The notes beneath the pieces are model-generated. The model did no database searches and had not been told where the DNA came from. It saw nothing but the letters and a program-made list of their open reading frames with translations. This document shows, piece after piece, positions 33,468 through 43,149 of a stretch of DNA of 64,000 nucleotides. Positions within the stretch are counted from its first letter, which is position 1; each line of letters begins with the position of its first letter. Location: contig JBKBJT010000016.1 of NCBI GenBank assembly GCA_046294345.1, forward strand, positions 12,659 to 76,658, in the 5' to 3' direction. The translations under genes and the position numbers were made by a program. The DNA is from Ferrovibrio sp046294345 (GTDB lineage Bacteria; Pseudomonadota; Alphaproteobacteria; Ferrovibrionales; Ferrovibrionaceae).

Positions 33468-34454
33468 TTACATTTTCTTGTAGTTGTCGACGATGGTTTT
33501 GCCATCGGCGCCGGTCTTCTTGACCCATTCATCGATCATGGTGGCGCCCACCTTCTCAAGGCCGGCCTTCAGTTCGGCGCTCGGCGGCTGCACCTTCATG
33601 CCGTTCTTGACCAGATCGGCCTTGGCCGACTCGGTTTCAGCCTTTGCCGTCTCCCAGCCGCGCTTCTCGGCAGCGGCGGCAGCGTCCTTCACGGCCTTCT
33701 GGGTGGCGGCATCCAGCTTCTTGAAGGCATCGTTGTTCACGAAGACCAGGTTCTTCGGCAGCCAGGCCTGGGTGTCGTAATAATGGGTCAGGCTTTCCCA
33801 GACCTTGGAATCACGGCCGGTTGCACCCGAGGTCATCATCGTGTCGACCACGCCCGTGGCCAGCGCCTGCGCCAGTTCGGCGACCTGGATGGTCACCGGC
33901 TGTGCCTGCACCAGTTCGGCGATGCGCGAGGTGGCCGGGCTGTAGGCACGCCATTTGACGCCCTTCAGGTCCTCGACCTTGTTGATGTCTTTCTTGGAAT
34001 AGATGCCCTGCGGCGGCCACGGCACGGCATACAGCGCGGTCATGCCCTGATCGGCCAGCTTCTTCTCGATCAGCGGCTTCTGCGCGGCCCACAGTTTGGC
34101 GGCGGCATCGAAGCTGGTGGCGAGGAAGGGCACGCCGTCGGCGCCGAAGACCGGAATCTCGTTCTCGATGTTGACCATCAGAACTTCGCCGATCTGGACC
34201 TGGCCGGTCTGCACCGCGCGCTTGATCTCGGGGGCCTTGAACAGCGAGGCGCCCGGATGCACGGTGATCTCCAGTTTGCCGCCGGATGCCTTTTTCACGT
34301 CCTCGGCGAACTGCACCATGTTCTTGGTATGGAAGTTACCCGCCGGATAGGCACCCGGCAGATCCCACTTGGTCTGGGCCAGCGCCGCACCCTGCGCACC
34401 AACCACCAGTGCGCCGCCGACCACGGCAGCGCTAAGCCACGTCTTGTAAGACAT
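33468..34454 (-). CDS. TRAP transporter periplasmic binding protein (DctP type)
   Basis: This 328-residue protein has a signal peptide (about 1-26, cleaved after ALA). The DctP fold follows, with ITVHPGASLFKAPEIKRAVQTGQVQIGE and the arginine in GVKWRAYSPATSR that normally holds a ligand carboxylate. The ligand is probably an organic acid; ridA in the operon hints at an amino or keto acid. The start at 34454 follows GGGGAGA. Confidence 0.92.
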   Translation of the reverse strand: MSYKTWLSAAVVGGALVVGAQGAALAQTKWDLPGAYPAGNFHTKNMVQFAEDVKKASGGKLEITVHPGASLFKAPEIKRAVQTGQVQIGEVLMVNIENEIPVFGADGVPFLATSFDAAAKLWAAQKPLIEKKLADQGMTALYAVPWPPQGIYSKKDINKVEDLKGVKWRAYSPATSRIAELVQAQPVTIQVAELAQALATGVVDTMMTSGATGRDSKVWESLTHYYDTQAWLPKNLVFVNNDAFKKLDAATQKAVKDAAAAAEKRGWETAKAETESAKADLVKNGMKVQPPSAELKAGLEKVGATMIDEWVKKTGADGKTIVDNYKKM

Positions 34455-34804
34455 TCGATAATCTCCCCGTTGGATCATGCGCCCCCTCGGCGTGAGGAAA
34501 CCGCGCATTGAAAATAGTTTGTCATCGTATGACCGGATTTGGCAAGACCAAGTCGCGCGAAAAACGGGCTGGCGCGGAAAAGGGCAATGGCCCCGCGATT
34601 GATCCGGTCACGCAGCACGTCTTTTCGCACGCTGCGGTCGAACCATCCGGACCAATTGGTTGACGGTCAATCCAGCCGATGCATTGCGCGTGCTGGGCGT
34701 CATGGCGCTGTCATGGCAATCGTATAGCGCTAAATTAATATTGGTGAAGCCTTGGGGAAGCGGACTAGGATGGCGCGTAAACAGGCAAAACGAGAAAGCA
34801 TGTG
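34455..34804. other. Divergent intergenic region with several palindromes
   Basis: No gene was found in these 350 bases. GTCAT-CGT-ATGAC (34521-34533) is a perfect inverted repeat 67 bp upstream of the TRAP binding-protein gene and looks like a GntR/FCD-type operator. ACCAATTGGT (34651-34660) and TTGAC-G-GTCAA (34660-34670) are two further palindromes sharing one base. An AT-rich stretch near 34720-34745 may hold the promoter of the MFS gene at 34805. Confidence 0.5.
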
Positions 34805-36220
34805 ATGGCCGCGGCGGGGGGAACGGTAATCAGGACGGCGGGACAGCCGGAAGAGAGTCAAAAGACCCCAGCCTCATGGCTGGCGCGGCTGTCCTGGGCG
34901 ATGTTCGACTGGGCAAACCAGCCTTATTTCACCGTCATCACTACCTTCATCTTCGCTCCCTATTTCACGGCCAAGGTGATCGGCGATCCGGTCGATGGGC
35001 AATCGCTGTGGGGTTTCACCATGGCCTTCTCGGCGGCGCTGGTGGCATTGGGTGCGCCGTTTCTGGGGGCCATCGCCGATGCCGGCGGCCGCCGCAAGCC
35101 GTGGCTGTTCTTCTTCCAGATTCTGCTGGCCTTCGGCTGTGCGTTGTTGTGGTTGGCCCAGCCCGGGCAATTGCAGCTGTTGCCGCTGGTGATCCTTGGG
35201 CTGGTGCTGGCCAATATTGCGGCGGAATATTCCATCATGTTCAACAATGCGCTGCTGCCAGCGCTGGAAACGCCGCGCCATGTCGGGCGGCTGAGTGGCA
35301 TCGGCTGGGGGCTGGGCTATGCCGGCGGGCTGATCGCACTGTTTGCCGTGCTGATCGTCTCGCAGCCCGAACTGGTTGGCATCAAACCGCCTGAAGGCGA
35401 GGCGCTGCTGGGTTTGAAACGCGACAGCTTCGAAGCCGAACGCATCATCGGTCCGGCGACGGCGCTCTGGGTGGCATTGTTCGTGCTGCCCATGTTTCTG
35501 TTCACGCCGGACCGTCCGGGCTCCGGTCAGCCTTTCCTGGCCGTGGCGAAAGCCGGCATCGCGCAGGTCTTCGCCACCGTGCGGCATATGCGCGAATACG
35601 GAAACCTGCTGCGTTTCCTGATCGCCTACATGATTTACTACGACGGACTGGTGGCGATCATCGGCTTTGGCGGCATTTATGCCGCGGGCATATTCGGCTG
35701 GGGCACAACGGAGCTGGGCCTGTTCGGCATCGCGCTGAACGTGATCGCCATCCCCGCCGTGATCGCCGGCGGCTGGCTGGATGATCGCATCGGCTCCAAA
35801 CGCGCGGTGCAATTCGCCATTGTCTCCGTCGCGCTCGGCACGCTGGGCATCCTGTCCATCACCGCCGACAAGGTTCTGTTCGTCATCGACGTGGTGCCGC
35901 GCGCGGCCGGTGCCGGGCTGTTCAGCGCCACGGGCGAGCAGGTCTTTTTCCTCTGCGCCGTCTTGCTCGGCCTCGGTATGGGTCCGATGCAGGCCGCCAG
36001 CCGCACCCTGGTGGCGCGGCTGAGCCCGCCGCAGATGGTCGGCGAGTTCTATGGCATATTTTCGCTGTCGGGCCGCGCCACCACGTTCCTTGCGCCCCTG
36101 CTGATCGGCATAGCCACGGCCATGTTCGATACCCAGCGCATCGCCGCCGCCATCGTGCTGCTTTTCCTCGGCGCGGGCTTCGTGCTGCTGTGGAAGGTGA
36201 AAGAGCCGGTGCGGGACTGA
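34805..36220 (+). CDS. UMF1-family MFS transporter
   Basis: This 471-residue membrane protein begins ASWLARLSWAMFDWANQPYFTVI in pieces, the hallmark of the UMF1/Atg22-like family, and has about 12 helices. Related proteins move amino acids or unknown solutes. The ATG at 34805 is used; a GTG lies 3 bp earlier. It stands alone and converges on cfa. The substrate is not known. Confidence 0.85.
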   Translation: MAAAGGTVIRTAGQPEESQKTPASWLARLSWAMFDWANQPYFTVITTFIFAPYFTAKVIGDPVDGQSLWGFTMAFSAALVALGAPFLGAIADAGGRRKPWLFFFQILLAFGCALLWLAQPGQLQLLPLVILGLVLANIAAEYSIMFNNALLPALETPRHVGRLSGIGWGLGYAGGLIALFAVLIVSQPELVGIKPPEGEALLGLKRDSFEAERIIGPATALWVALFVLPMFLFTPDRPGSGQPFLAVAKAGIAQVFATVRHMREYGNLLRFLIAYMIYYDGLVAIIGFGGIYAAGIFGWGTTELGLFGIALNVIAIPAVIAGGWLDDRIGSKRAVQFAIVSVALGTLGILSITADKVLFVIDVVPRAAGAGLFSATGEQVFFLCAVLLGLGMGPMQAASRTLVARLSPPQMVGEFYGIFSLSGRATTFLAPLLIGIATAMFDTQRIAAAIVLLFLGAGFVLLWKVKEPVRD

Positions 36221-36253
36221 TGCCCCGGCCCTGTCGCGGGTGCTGACGGATAT

Positions 36254-37516
36254 TCAACCTGTCTTGGCGAACGGTCGCTGCGGTTTCTCGCGGGCGGCGA
36301 GCGCGCGCTCGCCTTCATTCATGTAATCCCGCGTGATCGGCAGGGCATCCACCTTTTTGGTCAGCTGGGCCTGGAACACCATATGGCCCCAGTGGCGGAA
36401 GGTGACTTCCGAGGCCGCCAGATAGAATTCCCACATGCGGCAGAAGCGCTCGTCATACAACGCCTTGGCCTTGTCCCACTGGGCCATGAAGCGTTCACGC
36501 CAGTGTTTCAGCGTCTCGGCGTAATGCAGGCGCAGGATTTCGATATCCGTCACCCAGAGCTGGCTCTGCTCCACCACGGGAATCACTTCCGACAAGGCCG
36601 GGATGTAACCGCCGGGGAAGATGTATTTGCGGATGAAAGCCGGCGTGGTGCCGGGGCCTTCCGAACGGCCGATGGAATGCAGCAGCGCCACGCCATCGTC
36701 TTTCAGCAGGCGATGGATGCCGCTGAAATACTCGCGGTAATGCGGCACGCCCACATGCTCGAACATGCCGACGGAAACGATGCGATCGAACTGGCCGGCC
36801 AGCGTGCGGTAGTCCTGGATGTGGAATTTCACGCGGTCGCTCAAGCCGCGTTCCTGGGCGCGCCGGGTGGCGATGGCATGCTGCTCGTGGCTCAGGGTGA
36901 TGCCGGTGACTTCCACGCCGCAGGTCTCGGCCAGATACAGCGCCAGCCCGCCCCAGCCGCAGCCGATCTCCAGCACCGTCATGCCGGGTTCGAGCTTCAG
37001 CTTGGCCGCGATATGGCGTTTCTTGGCCAGCTGCGCCTGTTCCAGCGTGGTGTCCGGCGTCGGGAAATAGGCGCAGGAATACTGCTTGTCGGTATCCAGG
37101 AACAGGTCGTAGAGCCGGCCATCCAGATCGTAATGGTGCCGCACGCGGCGGCTGGCTGCGGCCTCCGGATTGAACTGGTACCACAGGCGCACCGTCCGCT
37201 CCCACAGACGCATCAGTCCCTGGAAGGGCAGCGCGCCGTGCGGGCCCATATCCTGCACCACCGTGGTCAGGAAATCGTAAATCGATCCTTGTTCGACGGT
37301 GAGATCGCCATCCATATAGGCCTCGCCGAGCGCCAGCTTTGGATTCAGCGCCAGCCGCCAGGCCGTGGATGCCTTGTGCAGGCGAATCACGACGCGGCGA
37401 TCGTCCGGCCCGTCGGTGTTGGCGGCAGTGCCGTAATGCTGGGGTCGGCCATGATGGTCGATCACGGTCAGCGCGCCGGTCTTGACCAGCCGTTTGAGAA
37501 CGCCATGAAGCAACAT
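36254..37516 (-). CDS. cfa: Cyclopropane-fatty-acyl-phospholipid synthase
   Basis: This 420-residue enzyme transfers a methylene group from S-adenosylmethionine to the double bond of membrane phospholipids. It has the SAM motif VLEIGCGWGGLALYL, GITLSHEQ, the DYRTLAGQFDRIVSVGMFEHVG region and the bicarbonate-site FPGGYIP. Length is near the family value (about 380-420). It is probably monocistronic. Confidence 0.93.
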   Translation of the reverse strand: MLLHGVLKRLVKTGALTVIDHHGRPQHYGTAANTDGPDDRRVVIRLHKASTAWRLALNPKLALGEAYMDGDLTVEQGSIYDFLTTVVQDMGPHGALPFQGLMRLWERTVRLWYQFNPEAAASRRVRHHYDLDGRLYDLFLDTDKQYSCAYFPTPDTTLEQAQLAKKRHIAAKLKLEPGMTVLEIGCGWGGLALYLAETCGVEVTGITLSHEQHAIATRRAQERGLSDRVKFHIQDYRTLAGQFDRIVSVGMFEHVGVPHYREYFSGIHRLLKDDGVALLHSIGRSEGPGTTPAFIRKYIFPGGYIPALSEVIPVVEQSQLWVTDIEILRLHYAETLKHWRERFMAQWDKAKALYDERFCRMWEFYLAASEVTFRHWGHMVFQAQLTKKVDALPITRDYMNEGERALAAREKPQRPFAKTG

Positions 37517-37686
37517 GCGGAATCTCCATGCGAAGAAAGAGATAACGCCCCATCCCCTGTCATATTGGCGCGCGCGTCGGTGCCGGACAAGAGGGGTTGT
37601 TCAGGCCGGCTTGCGGTCTGGTGGTGCGTATACCCAGCAGTTGGTTATCCGCGTATTCTATTCTCGGAAGGGTTCCGCCGGATTGC

Positions 37687-38331
37687 CTAGTCGCGGGGCC
37701 AGTTTTCCGCCCAGGCAATGCCCTGCTTCTGCATCATGCGCTGAAAAGCCGGCCGGATATATGTGTTGCCCACCACGCGGCGGATATTGGGCCATTGCCA
37801 CATGGGCTTGTCGAGAAACCGGCTCCAGCGTGCCAGCATGGCGAGATAGACGTCGCAGAGCGTGAACTGCTCGCCGATCATCCAGTGGTTATTGCCGATG
37901 CCGTCGTTCAACACCTGAAAGCTGCGATACAGCTTGGGCTCGGAAGCAGCTTTGAGGTCTGCTTGTCGGCCGGCATCGGCGAAAGTCCAGTCGGGATGGA
38001 ACCAGTCGAGGAAGCCGACCTGCACGGTGTTGGTCATATAGGTCAGCCATTGCTGATGCCGGCCACGCTCACGTTGCCCGGTTGGAAGCAGCTTTGCGTC
38101 CGGATGCTTCTCGGCCAGATACTGGCAGATGGCAGCGGTTTCGTAGATGACGAAATCGCCGTCCACTAGTGTCGGGATGCGACCATTCGGGTTGAGCTTT
38201 TTGTATTCGGCCTGTTCGTGCTGTTTGGTCGCGATATCCAGTTTCGCCATTTCATAGGCGACGCCGATTTCCTCCAGTATGGCCTGCGGTGCCATCGCCG
38301 CGGTGCCCGGCGCCCAGAACAGCTTGTACAT
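37687..38331 (-). CDS. Glutathione S-transferase family protein
   Basis: This 214-residue protein has the thioredoxin-like N-terminal domain (MYKLFWAPGTAAMAPQAIL, cis-proline in NGRIPTLV, glutathione-binding YETAAIC) and a helical C-terminal domain (HWMIGEQFTLCDVYLAML). It probably conjugates or reduces with glutathione; the substrate is unknown. It lies 17 bp after purH on the same strand. The 170 bases between it and cfa hold nothing recognisable. Confidence 0.9.
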   Translation of the reverse strand: MYKLFWAPGTAAMAPQAILEEIGVAYEMAKLDIATKQHEQAEYKKLNPNGRIPTLVDGDFVIYETAAICQYLAEKHPDAKLLPTGQRERGRHQQWLTYMTNTVQVGFLDWFHPDWTFADAGRQADLKAASEPKLYRSFQVLNDGIGNNHWMIGEQFTLCDVYLAMLARWSRFLDKPMWQWPNIRRVVGNTYIRPAFQRMMQKQGIAWAENWPRD

Positions 38332-38348
38332 CGCGTCGTCTTCCCTGC

Positions 38349-39935
38349 TCAGTGCCGGAAATGGCGCATGCCGGTGAACACCATGGCAAGGCCGGCCTTG
38401 TTGGCGGCGTCGATCACTTCCTGGTCACGGATCGAACCGCCGGGCTGGATCACGGCCGTCGCACCGGCTTCCACCAGCACTTCCAGGCCGTCGGCGAACG
38501 GGAAGAAAGCATCCGAGGCCGCCACCGAACCCTTGGTCAGAGCGTCGTTCAGGCCGGCGGCCTTGGCGGCATCTTGGGCCTTGCGATAGGCGATGCGGGC
38601 CGAGTCCACGCGGCTCATCTGGCCGGCGCCGATGCCCACCGTGGCGCCGTTCCTGGCATAGACGATGGTGTTCGACTTCACATGCTTGCCGACACGGAAG
38701 GCGAACAGCATGTCGGCCAGTTCCTGCTGTGTCGGCGCCCGCTCGGTCACCACCTTCAGATCGGCCTGCGTGATGCGGCCGGCATCGCGGGTCTGCACCA
38801 GATAGCCGCCGGCCACGGATTTGACGAACCAGCCGGGCGCCACCGGATCGGCCATGCCGCCGGTGATCAGCAGGCGCAGGTTCTTCTTCGCCGCCAGAAA
38901 CGCCTTGGCGTCTTCATCCGCATCCGGGGCGACGATCACTTCAGTGAAGATGGCGCCGATCTTCTCGGCGGTGGCCTTGTCGAGCTTGCGGTTCATGGCG
39001 ACGATGCCGCCAAAGGCCGAGGTGGAATCGCAGCGCAGGGCCGCATCCCAGGCAGCCGACAGCGTATCGGCCATCGCCACGCCGCAGGGATTGGCGTGCT
39101 TGATGATGGCAATGGTCGGCTTGTCGGAAAATTCCGACACCAGCTCAAACGCTGCATCCGTGTCGTTCAGGTTGTTGTAGCTCAGCTCCTTGCCCTGCAG
39201 CTGCTTTGCCGAGGCCACACCGGGGCGCTTGTCGCCGGTCACATAGAAGGCTGCCTGCTGGTGCGGGTTCTCGCCGTAGCGGAGCGTCTGCTTGCGCTCG
39301 GCCGAGAGCAGCAGAGTGGGCGGGAAATCCTCGCCATTCTGGCGCGCGAACCAGGTGGCGATCATGCTGTCGTAGCTGCCGGTATGGGCATAGGCCTTGG
39401 CCGCCAGTTCGCGGCGCAGTTTCAGCGGGGTAGCGCCGTTATTGGCCTTCAGGGCGTCCAGCACCTTCGCGTAATCGGCCACGTCCACCACCACGTTCAC
39501 ATAGCCGTGGTTCTTGGCCGCCGAGCGGATCATCGCCGGACCGCCGATATCGATATTCTCGATGCAGGTGGGGAAATCGGCGCCCTTGGCCACCGTGGCG
39601 GCGAAGGGATAGAGGTTCACGACCACCAGGTCGATCGGCGGGATGTTGTGCTTGTCCATCGCCGCCTTGTGCTCGAGCTCGTCGCGCAGGGCCAGGATGC
39701 CGCCATGGATGGTGGGGTGCAGGGTCTTTACCCGTCCGTCCATCATCTCGGGGAAGCCGGTATGTTCGGCCACTTCCTTCACGGCCACGCCGGCATCTTT
39801 CAGGGCCTTGTAGGTGCCGCCGGTGGACAGGATCTCGACGCCGAACCCGGCCAGCGCCTTGCCGAACTCGACCAGCCCGGTCTTGTCGGAAACGGAAAGC
39901 AGGGCGCGGCGCACAGGAATAAGGTCGGCGGACAT
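38349..39935 (-). CDS. purH: Bifunctional AICAR transformylase/IMP cyclohydrolase
   Basis: This 528-residue enzyme does the last two steps of IMP synthesis. The N-terminal MGS-like cyclohydrolase domain is at 1-200 (LLSVSDKTGLVEF, LSTGGTYKALKDAG, KTLHPTIHGG). The transformylase domain follows, with the KHANPCGVA motif. The start at 39935 gives the standard N-terminus; a longer reading is rejected. It is divergent from accA. Confidence 0.96.
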   Translation of the reverse strand: MSADLIPVRRALLSVSDKTGLVEFGKALAGFGVEILSTGGTYKALKDAGVAVKEVAEHTGFPEMMDGRVKTLHPTIHGGILALRDELEHKAAMDKHNIPPIDLVVVNLYPFAATVAKGADFPTCIENIDIGGPAMIRSAAKNHGYVNVVVDVADYAKVLDALKANNGATPLKLRRELAAKAYAHTGSYDSMIATWFARQNGEDFPPTLLLSAERKQTLRYGENPHQQAAFYVTGDKRPGVASAKQLQGKELSYNNLNDTDAAFELVSEFSDKPTIAIIKHANPCGVAMADTLSAAWDAALRCDSTSAFGGIVAMNRKLDKATAEKIGAIFTEVIVAPDADEDAKAFLAAKKNLRLLITGGMADPVAPGWFVKSVAGGYLVQTRDAGRITQADLKVVTERAPTQQELADMLFAFRVGKHVKSNTIVYARNGATVGIGAGQMSRVDSARIAYRKAQDAAKAAGLNDALTKGSVAASDAFFPFADGLEVLVEAGATAVIQPGGSIRDQEVIDAANKAGLAMVFTGMRHFRH

Positions 39936-40079
39936 TGGCAGGGGCCTCGTTGGCGAGAGAAGGAAGGCGGCGAGGCTATAGCATGATGCGGCCACCCCCG
40001 GAAGGCGTGTAAAATCCATCCCAATTCAATGGCTTATGGAGTTTGTGCCGGGCCGCGATCCATGCTACACGAGGCCCCC

Positions 40080-41033
40080 ATGCGCTCCTATCTGGAATTC
40101 GAGAAGCCGATCGCCGAGCTTGAGGCGAAGATCGCCGAGCTCAGGCAGCTGGTCGACAGCGGCAACACCGACATCGCGGAAGACCTGGAGAAGCTGGAGG
40201 CCAAGGCCGCCCAGCAGCTGCAGGCCACCTATGCCAAACTGGGTGCCTGGCAGAAAACCCAGGTCGCCCGCCATCAGGACCGGCCGCATTTCGCCGATTA
40301 CGTGGCCGGCCTGATCGAGGATTTCGTGCCGTTGGCCGGCGACCGCAATTTCGCCGAGGATGCCGCCATCGTCGGCGGCATGGGTCGTTTCCGCGGCCGC
40401 GCCGTGATGGTGATGGGCCATGAAAAAGGCCGCACCACCGAAAGCCGGCTCAAGCACAATTTCGGCATGGCCAAGCCGGAAGGCTATCGCAAGGCGATCC
40501 GCCTGATGCGCATGGCCGACCGCTTCCGCCTGCCGGTGATCACGCTGGTGGATACCGCCGGTGCCTATCCCGGGGTGCAGGCGGAAGAACGCGGCCAGGC
40601 CGAAGCCATCGCCCGGGCCATCGATTGCTGCCTCGATATCCGGGTGCCGCTGGTGGCGGCCATCGTGGGCGAGGGCGGTTCGGGCGGCGCTGTGGCGCTG
40701 GCGGCGGCCAACCGCGTGCTGATGTTCGAACATGCCATTTATTCCGTGATCTCGCCGGAAGGCTGCGCCGCCATCCTGTGGAATGACGGCTCCAAGGCGC
40801 CGGATGCGGCCGAGGCCCTGCGGGTGACGGCGGAAGACCTGCTGAAGCTGAAAGTGGTCGATGAGATCGTGAAGGAGCCCATTGGCGGCGCCCATCGCGA
40901 TCCAGCCCGTGCCATCGCCGCGCTGGGCGATGCGCTGGATGCCAGCCTGCGTGGCCTGCTGGGTCAGGAGCCGGGGTCCTTGCGCGAGGCGCGTCGGCGC
41001 AAATTCCTGGAGATGGGCAGTCACGGCCTGTAA
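40080..41033 (+). CDS. accA: Acetyl-CoA carboxylase carboxyltransferase subunit alpha
   Basis: This 317-residue subunit, with AccD, transfers carboxyl from biotin to acetyl-CoA to make malonyl-CoA. It begins MRSYLEFEKPIAELEAKI and contains GFGMAKPEG-like and DTAGAYPGVQAEERGQAEAIA segments and GEGGSGGA. Length is standard (E. coli 319). It is followed by a clear terminator. Confidence 0.97.
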   Translation: MRSYLEFEKPIAELEAKIAELRQLVDSGNTDIAEDLEKLEAKAAQQLQATYAKLGAWQKTQVARHQDRPHFADYVAGLIEDFVPLAGDRNFAEDAAIVGGMGRFRGRAVMVMGHEKGRTTESRLKHNFGMAKPEGYRKAIRLMRMADRFRLPVITLVDTAGAYPGVQAEERGQAEAIARAIDCCLDIRVPLVAAIVGEGGSGGAVALAAANRVLMFEHAIYSVISPEGCAAILWNDGSKAPDAAEALRVTAEDLLKLKVVDEIVKEPIGGAHRDPARAIAALGDALDASLRGLLGQEPGSLREARRRKFLEMGSHGL

Positions 41034-41060
41034 GCGACTGATCCTCTGAGCATGACATCA

Positions 41061-41089
41061 GGCCCGCGGCTTGTGCTGCGGGCCTTTTT
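41061..41089 (+). terminator. Rho-independent terminator after accA
   Basis: GGCCCGC (41061-41067) pairs with GCGGGCC (41078-41084), followed by TTTTT. Confidence 0.85.
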
Positions 41090-41127
41090 GCATCCGGTTG
41101 GGTTACTCGACGGGGCGGCTGCCCGGG

Positions 41128-41739
41128 TCAGGCTGCAATGAAATCCGCCACCAGAGATGCGATGTCGGCCGCGCGGTCGCGCGGGAAACCGTGATCGCCG
41201 CCTTTGATGATCCGCAGGCTCGCCTGCGGAAACAGGCCCTGCAGATGGCGGCCGATGCTCACCGGACTGATCCTGTCGGCATCGCCCCAGAGCAGCAGCA
41301 CGGGGATGCGGATATCGCCGATCTGCGGCGTGTGATCGGCTTTGGCCTGGGTGATCCAGCCGGCCGCGCGCGGATATTCAGCACGATACTCCGGTCGCCA
41401 GTCGGCGGCGCCGAGCCGTGCCACGTCGACGCCGCCGGAACTGGCCGTCAGGACTAAATGGGAAATGCGCTCCGGCCAGCGCAGTGCCAGCCGGATGGCG
41501 AAAATGCCGCCCATCGAATGCGCCAGGATGACATTGCCGGCGGGTGCCAGATGTTTCTCCGCGTGGCGCGTCAGGGCATCCAGGCTGTCGTAACCCGGCG
41601 CATGCGGTTCATGCCCAAGGCCGGGCCAGTTCAGATAGGTCTTGTTCCAGCCATCGGGCAGCAACTGCCCGAGCGGATGCCAGAATTCCGCAGCACCGCC
41701 GGCGCCAGGGAGGAAAAGGAGGTGGCGTGAAACCGTCAT
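41128..41739 (-). CDS. Alpha/beta hydrolase
   Basis: This 203-residue hydrolase has the nucleophile serine in AHSMGG, an acid in LWGDADRISP and the histidine in GGDHGFPRD, a full catalytic triad. The oxyanion segment LPGAGGAAEFW is near the start. It is short because there is little cap domain. The substrate is unknown. It lies downstream of the HD-GYP gene by 48 bp on the same strand. Confidence 0.87.
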   Translation of the reverse strand: MTVSRHLLFLPGAGGAAEFWHPLGQLLPDGWNKTYLNWPGLGHEPHAPGYDSLDALTRHAEKHLAPAGNVILAHSMGGIFAIRLALRWPERISHLVLTASSGGVDVARLGAADWRPEYRAEYPRAAGWITQAKADHTPQIGDIRIPVLLLWGDADRISPVSIGRHLQGLFPQASLRIIKGGDHGFPRDRAADIASLVADFIAA

Positions 41740-41787
41740 GCCCCGATGGTTACCACAGGCCGCGCGCGGCCTGCAGCCTTATCCGCC

Positions 41788-42417
41788 CTAGCCGGGCTGG
41801 TTATCGTGTTCGGCATAGATGCGGCGGATGATATCCGACCGTGCAACAAACGCCGCCAGCGCATCCGGATGGAAATGGCTGGGCCTGGTGCGCTCATCGC
41901 CCCGGGTCATCACCTGCATCGCCTCGTCATGGCTGATGCCCGTTTTGTAGGGCCGGTCGGCCCGCAGGGCATCGTAGACATCGGCAACGGCGACGATGCG
42001 GGCCATGACCGGAATCGCATCACCGGCCAGGCCCTGCGGATAACCGCTGCCGTCATGACGCTCATGGTGCATCAGCGCCACATCGGCGGCGACGTCGAAC
42101 CATGGATGGCCGATCTCGGTCAGCAGATTGTGGCCGCTGGCGGAATGGTCGGCCATGACCTGAATTTCCGCTGCATCGAGCCGACTGGGTTTGAACAGGA
42201 TCGTATCCGGCACCGTGCATTTGCCCACATCATGGAGCAGCGCGGCGATCTTCAGCTGTTCGACTGCGGCCGGGTCGCATCCCAGCGCTTCGCAGATGGC
42301 CGCGCTGGCATCGATCATTCGACTGCCATGCTCGAACGTAGCGTCATCCTTGGCATGTGCGGTGCGTGCCAGAGCACGGGCGGCGGGAAATATGGCAATG
42401 AGTTGTGATGAAGGCAT
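41788..42417 (-). CDS. HD-GYP domain phosphodiesterase-like protein
   Basis: This 209-residue protein is almost entirely an HD-GYP domain: HDVGK, HHERHDGSGYPQGL and VADVYDALRADRPYK are all present. The family hydrolyses cyclic di-GMP. No receiver or sensor domain is attached; the first 25 residues are short. The start at 42417 is the best fit to the domain; an in-frame extension upstream looks non-coding. The 267 bases upstream hold no gene. Confidence 0.85.
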   Translation of the reverse strand: MPSSQLIAIFPAARALARTAHAKDDATFEHGSRMIDASAAICEALGCDPAAVEQLKIAALLHDVGKCTVPDTILFKPSRLDAAEIQVMADHSASGHNLLTEIGHPWFDVAADVALMHHERHDGSGYPQGLAGDAIPVMARIVAVADVYDALRADRPYKTGISHDEAMQVMTRGDERTRPSHFHPDALAAFVARSDIIRRIYAEHDNQPG

Positions 42418-42684
42418 ATGGGAATTTGCTTCCTGCGCGGTGCATGGCCACGCCCGTCTGTTTGGGAGTAGCGGGAGGTCTATGGGTGCCGGCTGGTGGC
42501 GGCGCAGGCGCCATCGTTCAGCAGCATCATCCCGGGACTGTGGCGGAAGAATTACAAATTTGAAACGCAGAATCTGACCGAAATCAAAAAAAGCCGTAGC
42601 GCATCGACACCATATCGCTAGGTATCCACACTGCCGCCGATCAGACAAAGGAATGTGAGGAGTGATGAAAGACGGTGAAAGTGG

Positions 42685-43146
42685 TCAGCTTTGTGCCGGC
42701 CGCTTCAGCACCATCTGGGTGCCGAAGAAGCTCATCACGGTCTCGCCCTTCTGGTTCTCGATCCAGTATTTCATGCGCACGATGCCGCGATCCGGCTTCG
42801 AGGCGCTTTCGCGCTTGTCCTCGATGCTGGCACGGCCATAGAGCGTGTCGCCCGGCCGTACTGGCATGAACCAGCGGATTTCATCCAGCCCCGGTGAGCC
42901 CATGCTGCCTTTGCCCAGCAGGCCGGCCTGCAGCAACATGCGGAAACCGAGCAATCCGGTCTGCCAGCCCGAGGCGATCAGCCCGCCATAGGGGGATTTC
43001 TCGGCCGCGAGCCGGTCGAGATGGAAGGGCTGCGGGTCATAGGTGAAGGCAAAGGAGAGAATTTCAGCTTCCGAAATCGTCACGCCATCGGCCCTGATGA
43101 TCTCGCCAACGGTGTAGTCCTCGAACCAGCGTTCGCTTCTGCTCAT
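42685..43146 (-). CDS. MaoC-family (R)-specific hydratase-like protein
   Basis: This 153-residue hot-dog protein begins RWFEDYTVGEI and has the hydratase-2 motif in YDPQPFHLD...GLIASGW. Members hydrate enoyl-CoA. It is 3 bp downstream of the epoxide hydrolase gene, so the lysE-epoxide hydrolase-maoC genes form an operon. Confidence 0.88.
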   Translation of the reverse strand: MSRSERWFEDYTVGEIIRADGVTISEAEILSFAFTYDPQPFHLDRLAAEKSPYGGLIASGWQTGLLGFRMLLQAGLLGKGSMGSPGLDEIRWFMPVRPGDTLYGRASIEDKRESASKPDRGIVRMKYWIENQKGETVMSFFGTQMVLKRPAQS

Positions 43147-43149
43147 TGT

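Noticed and set aside
37600..37686. Stretch between cfa and the glutathione transferase gene considered as a tRNA or mobile-element remnant
   Set aside because: No TpsiC-like GTTCGA or acceptor-stem pairing and no inverted ends were found.
42540..42590. Possible FNR-like site upstream of the HD-GYP gene (ATCAA preceded by a poor half-site)
   Set aside because: Only one half-site fits (TTGAT-TTCG-GTCAG on the minus strand); too weak.
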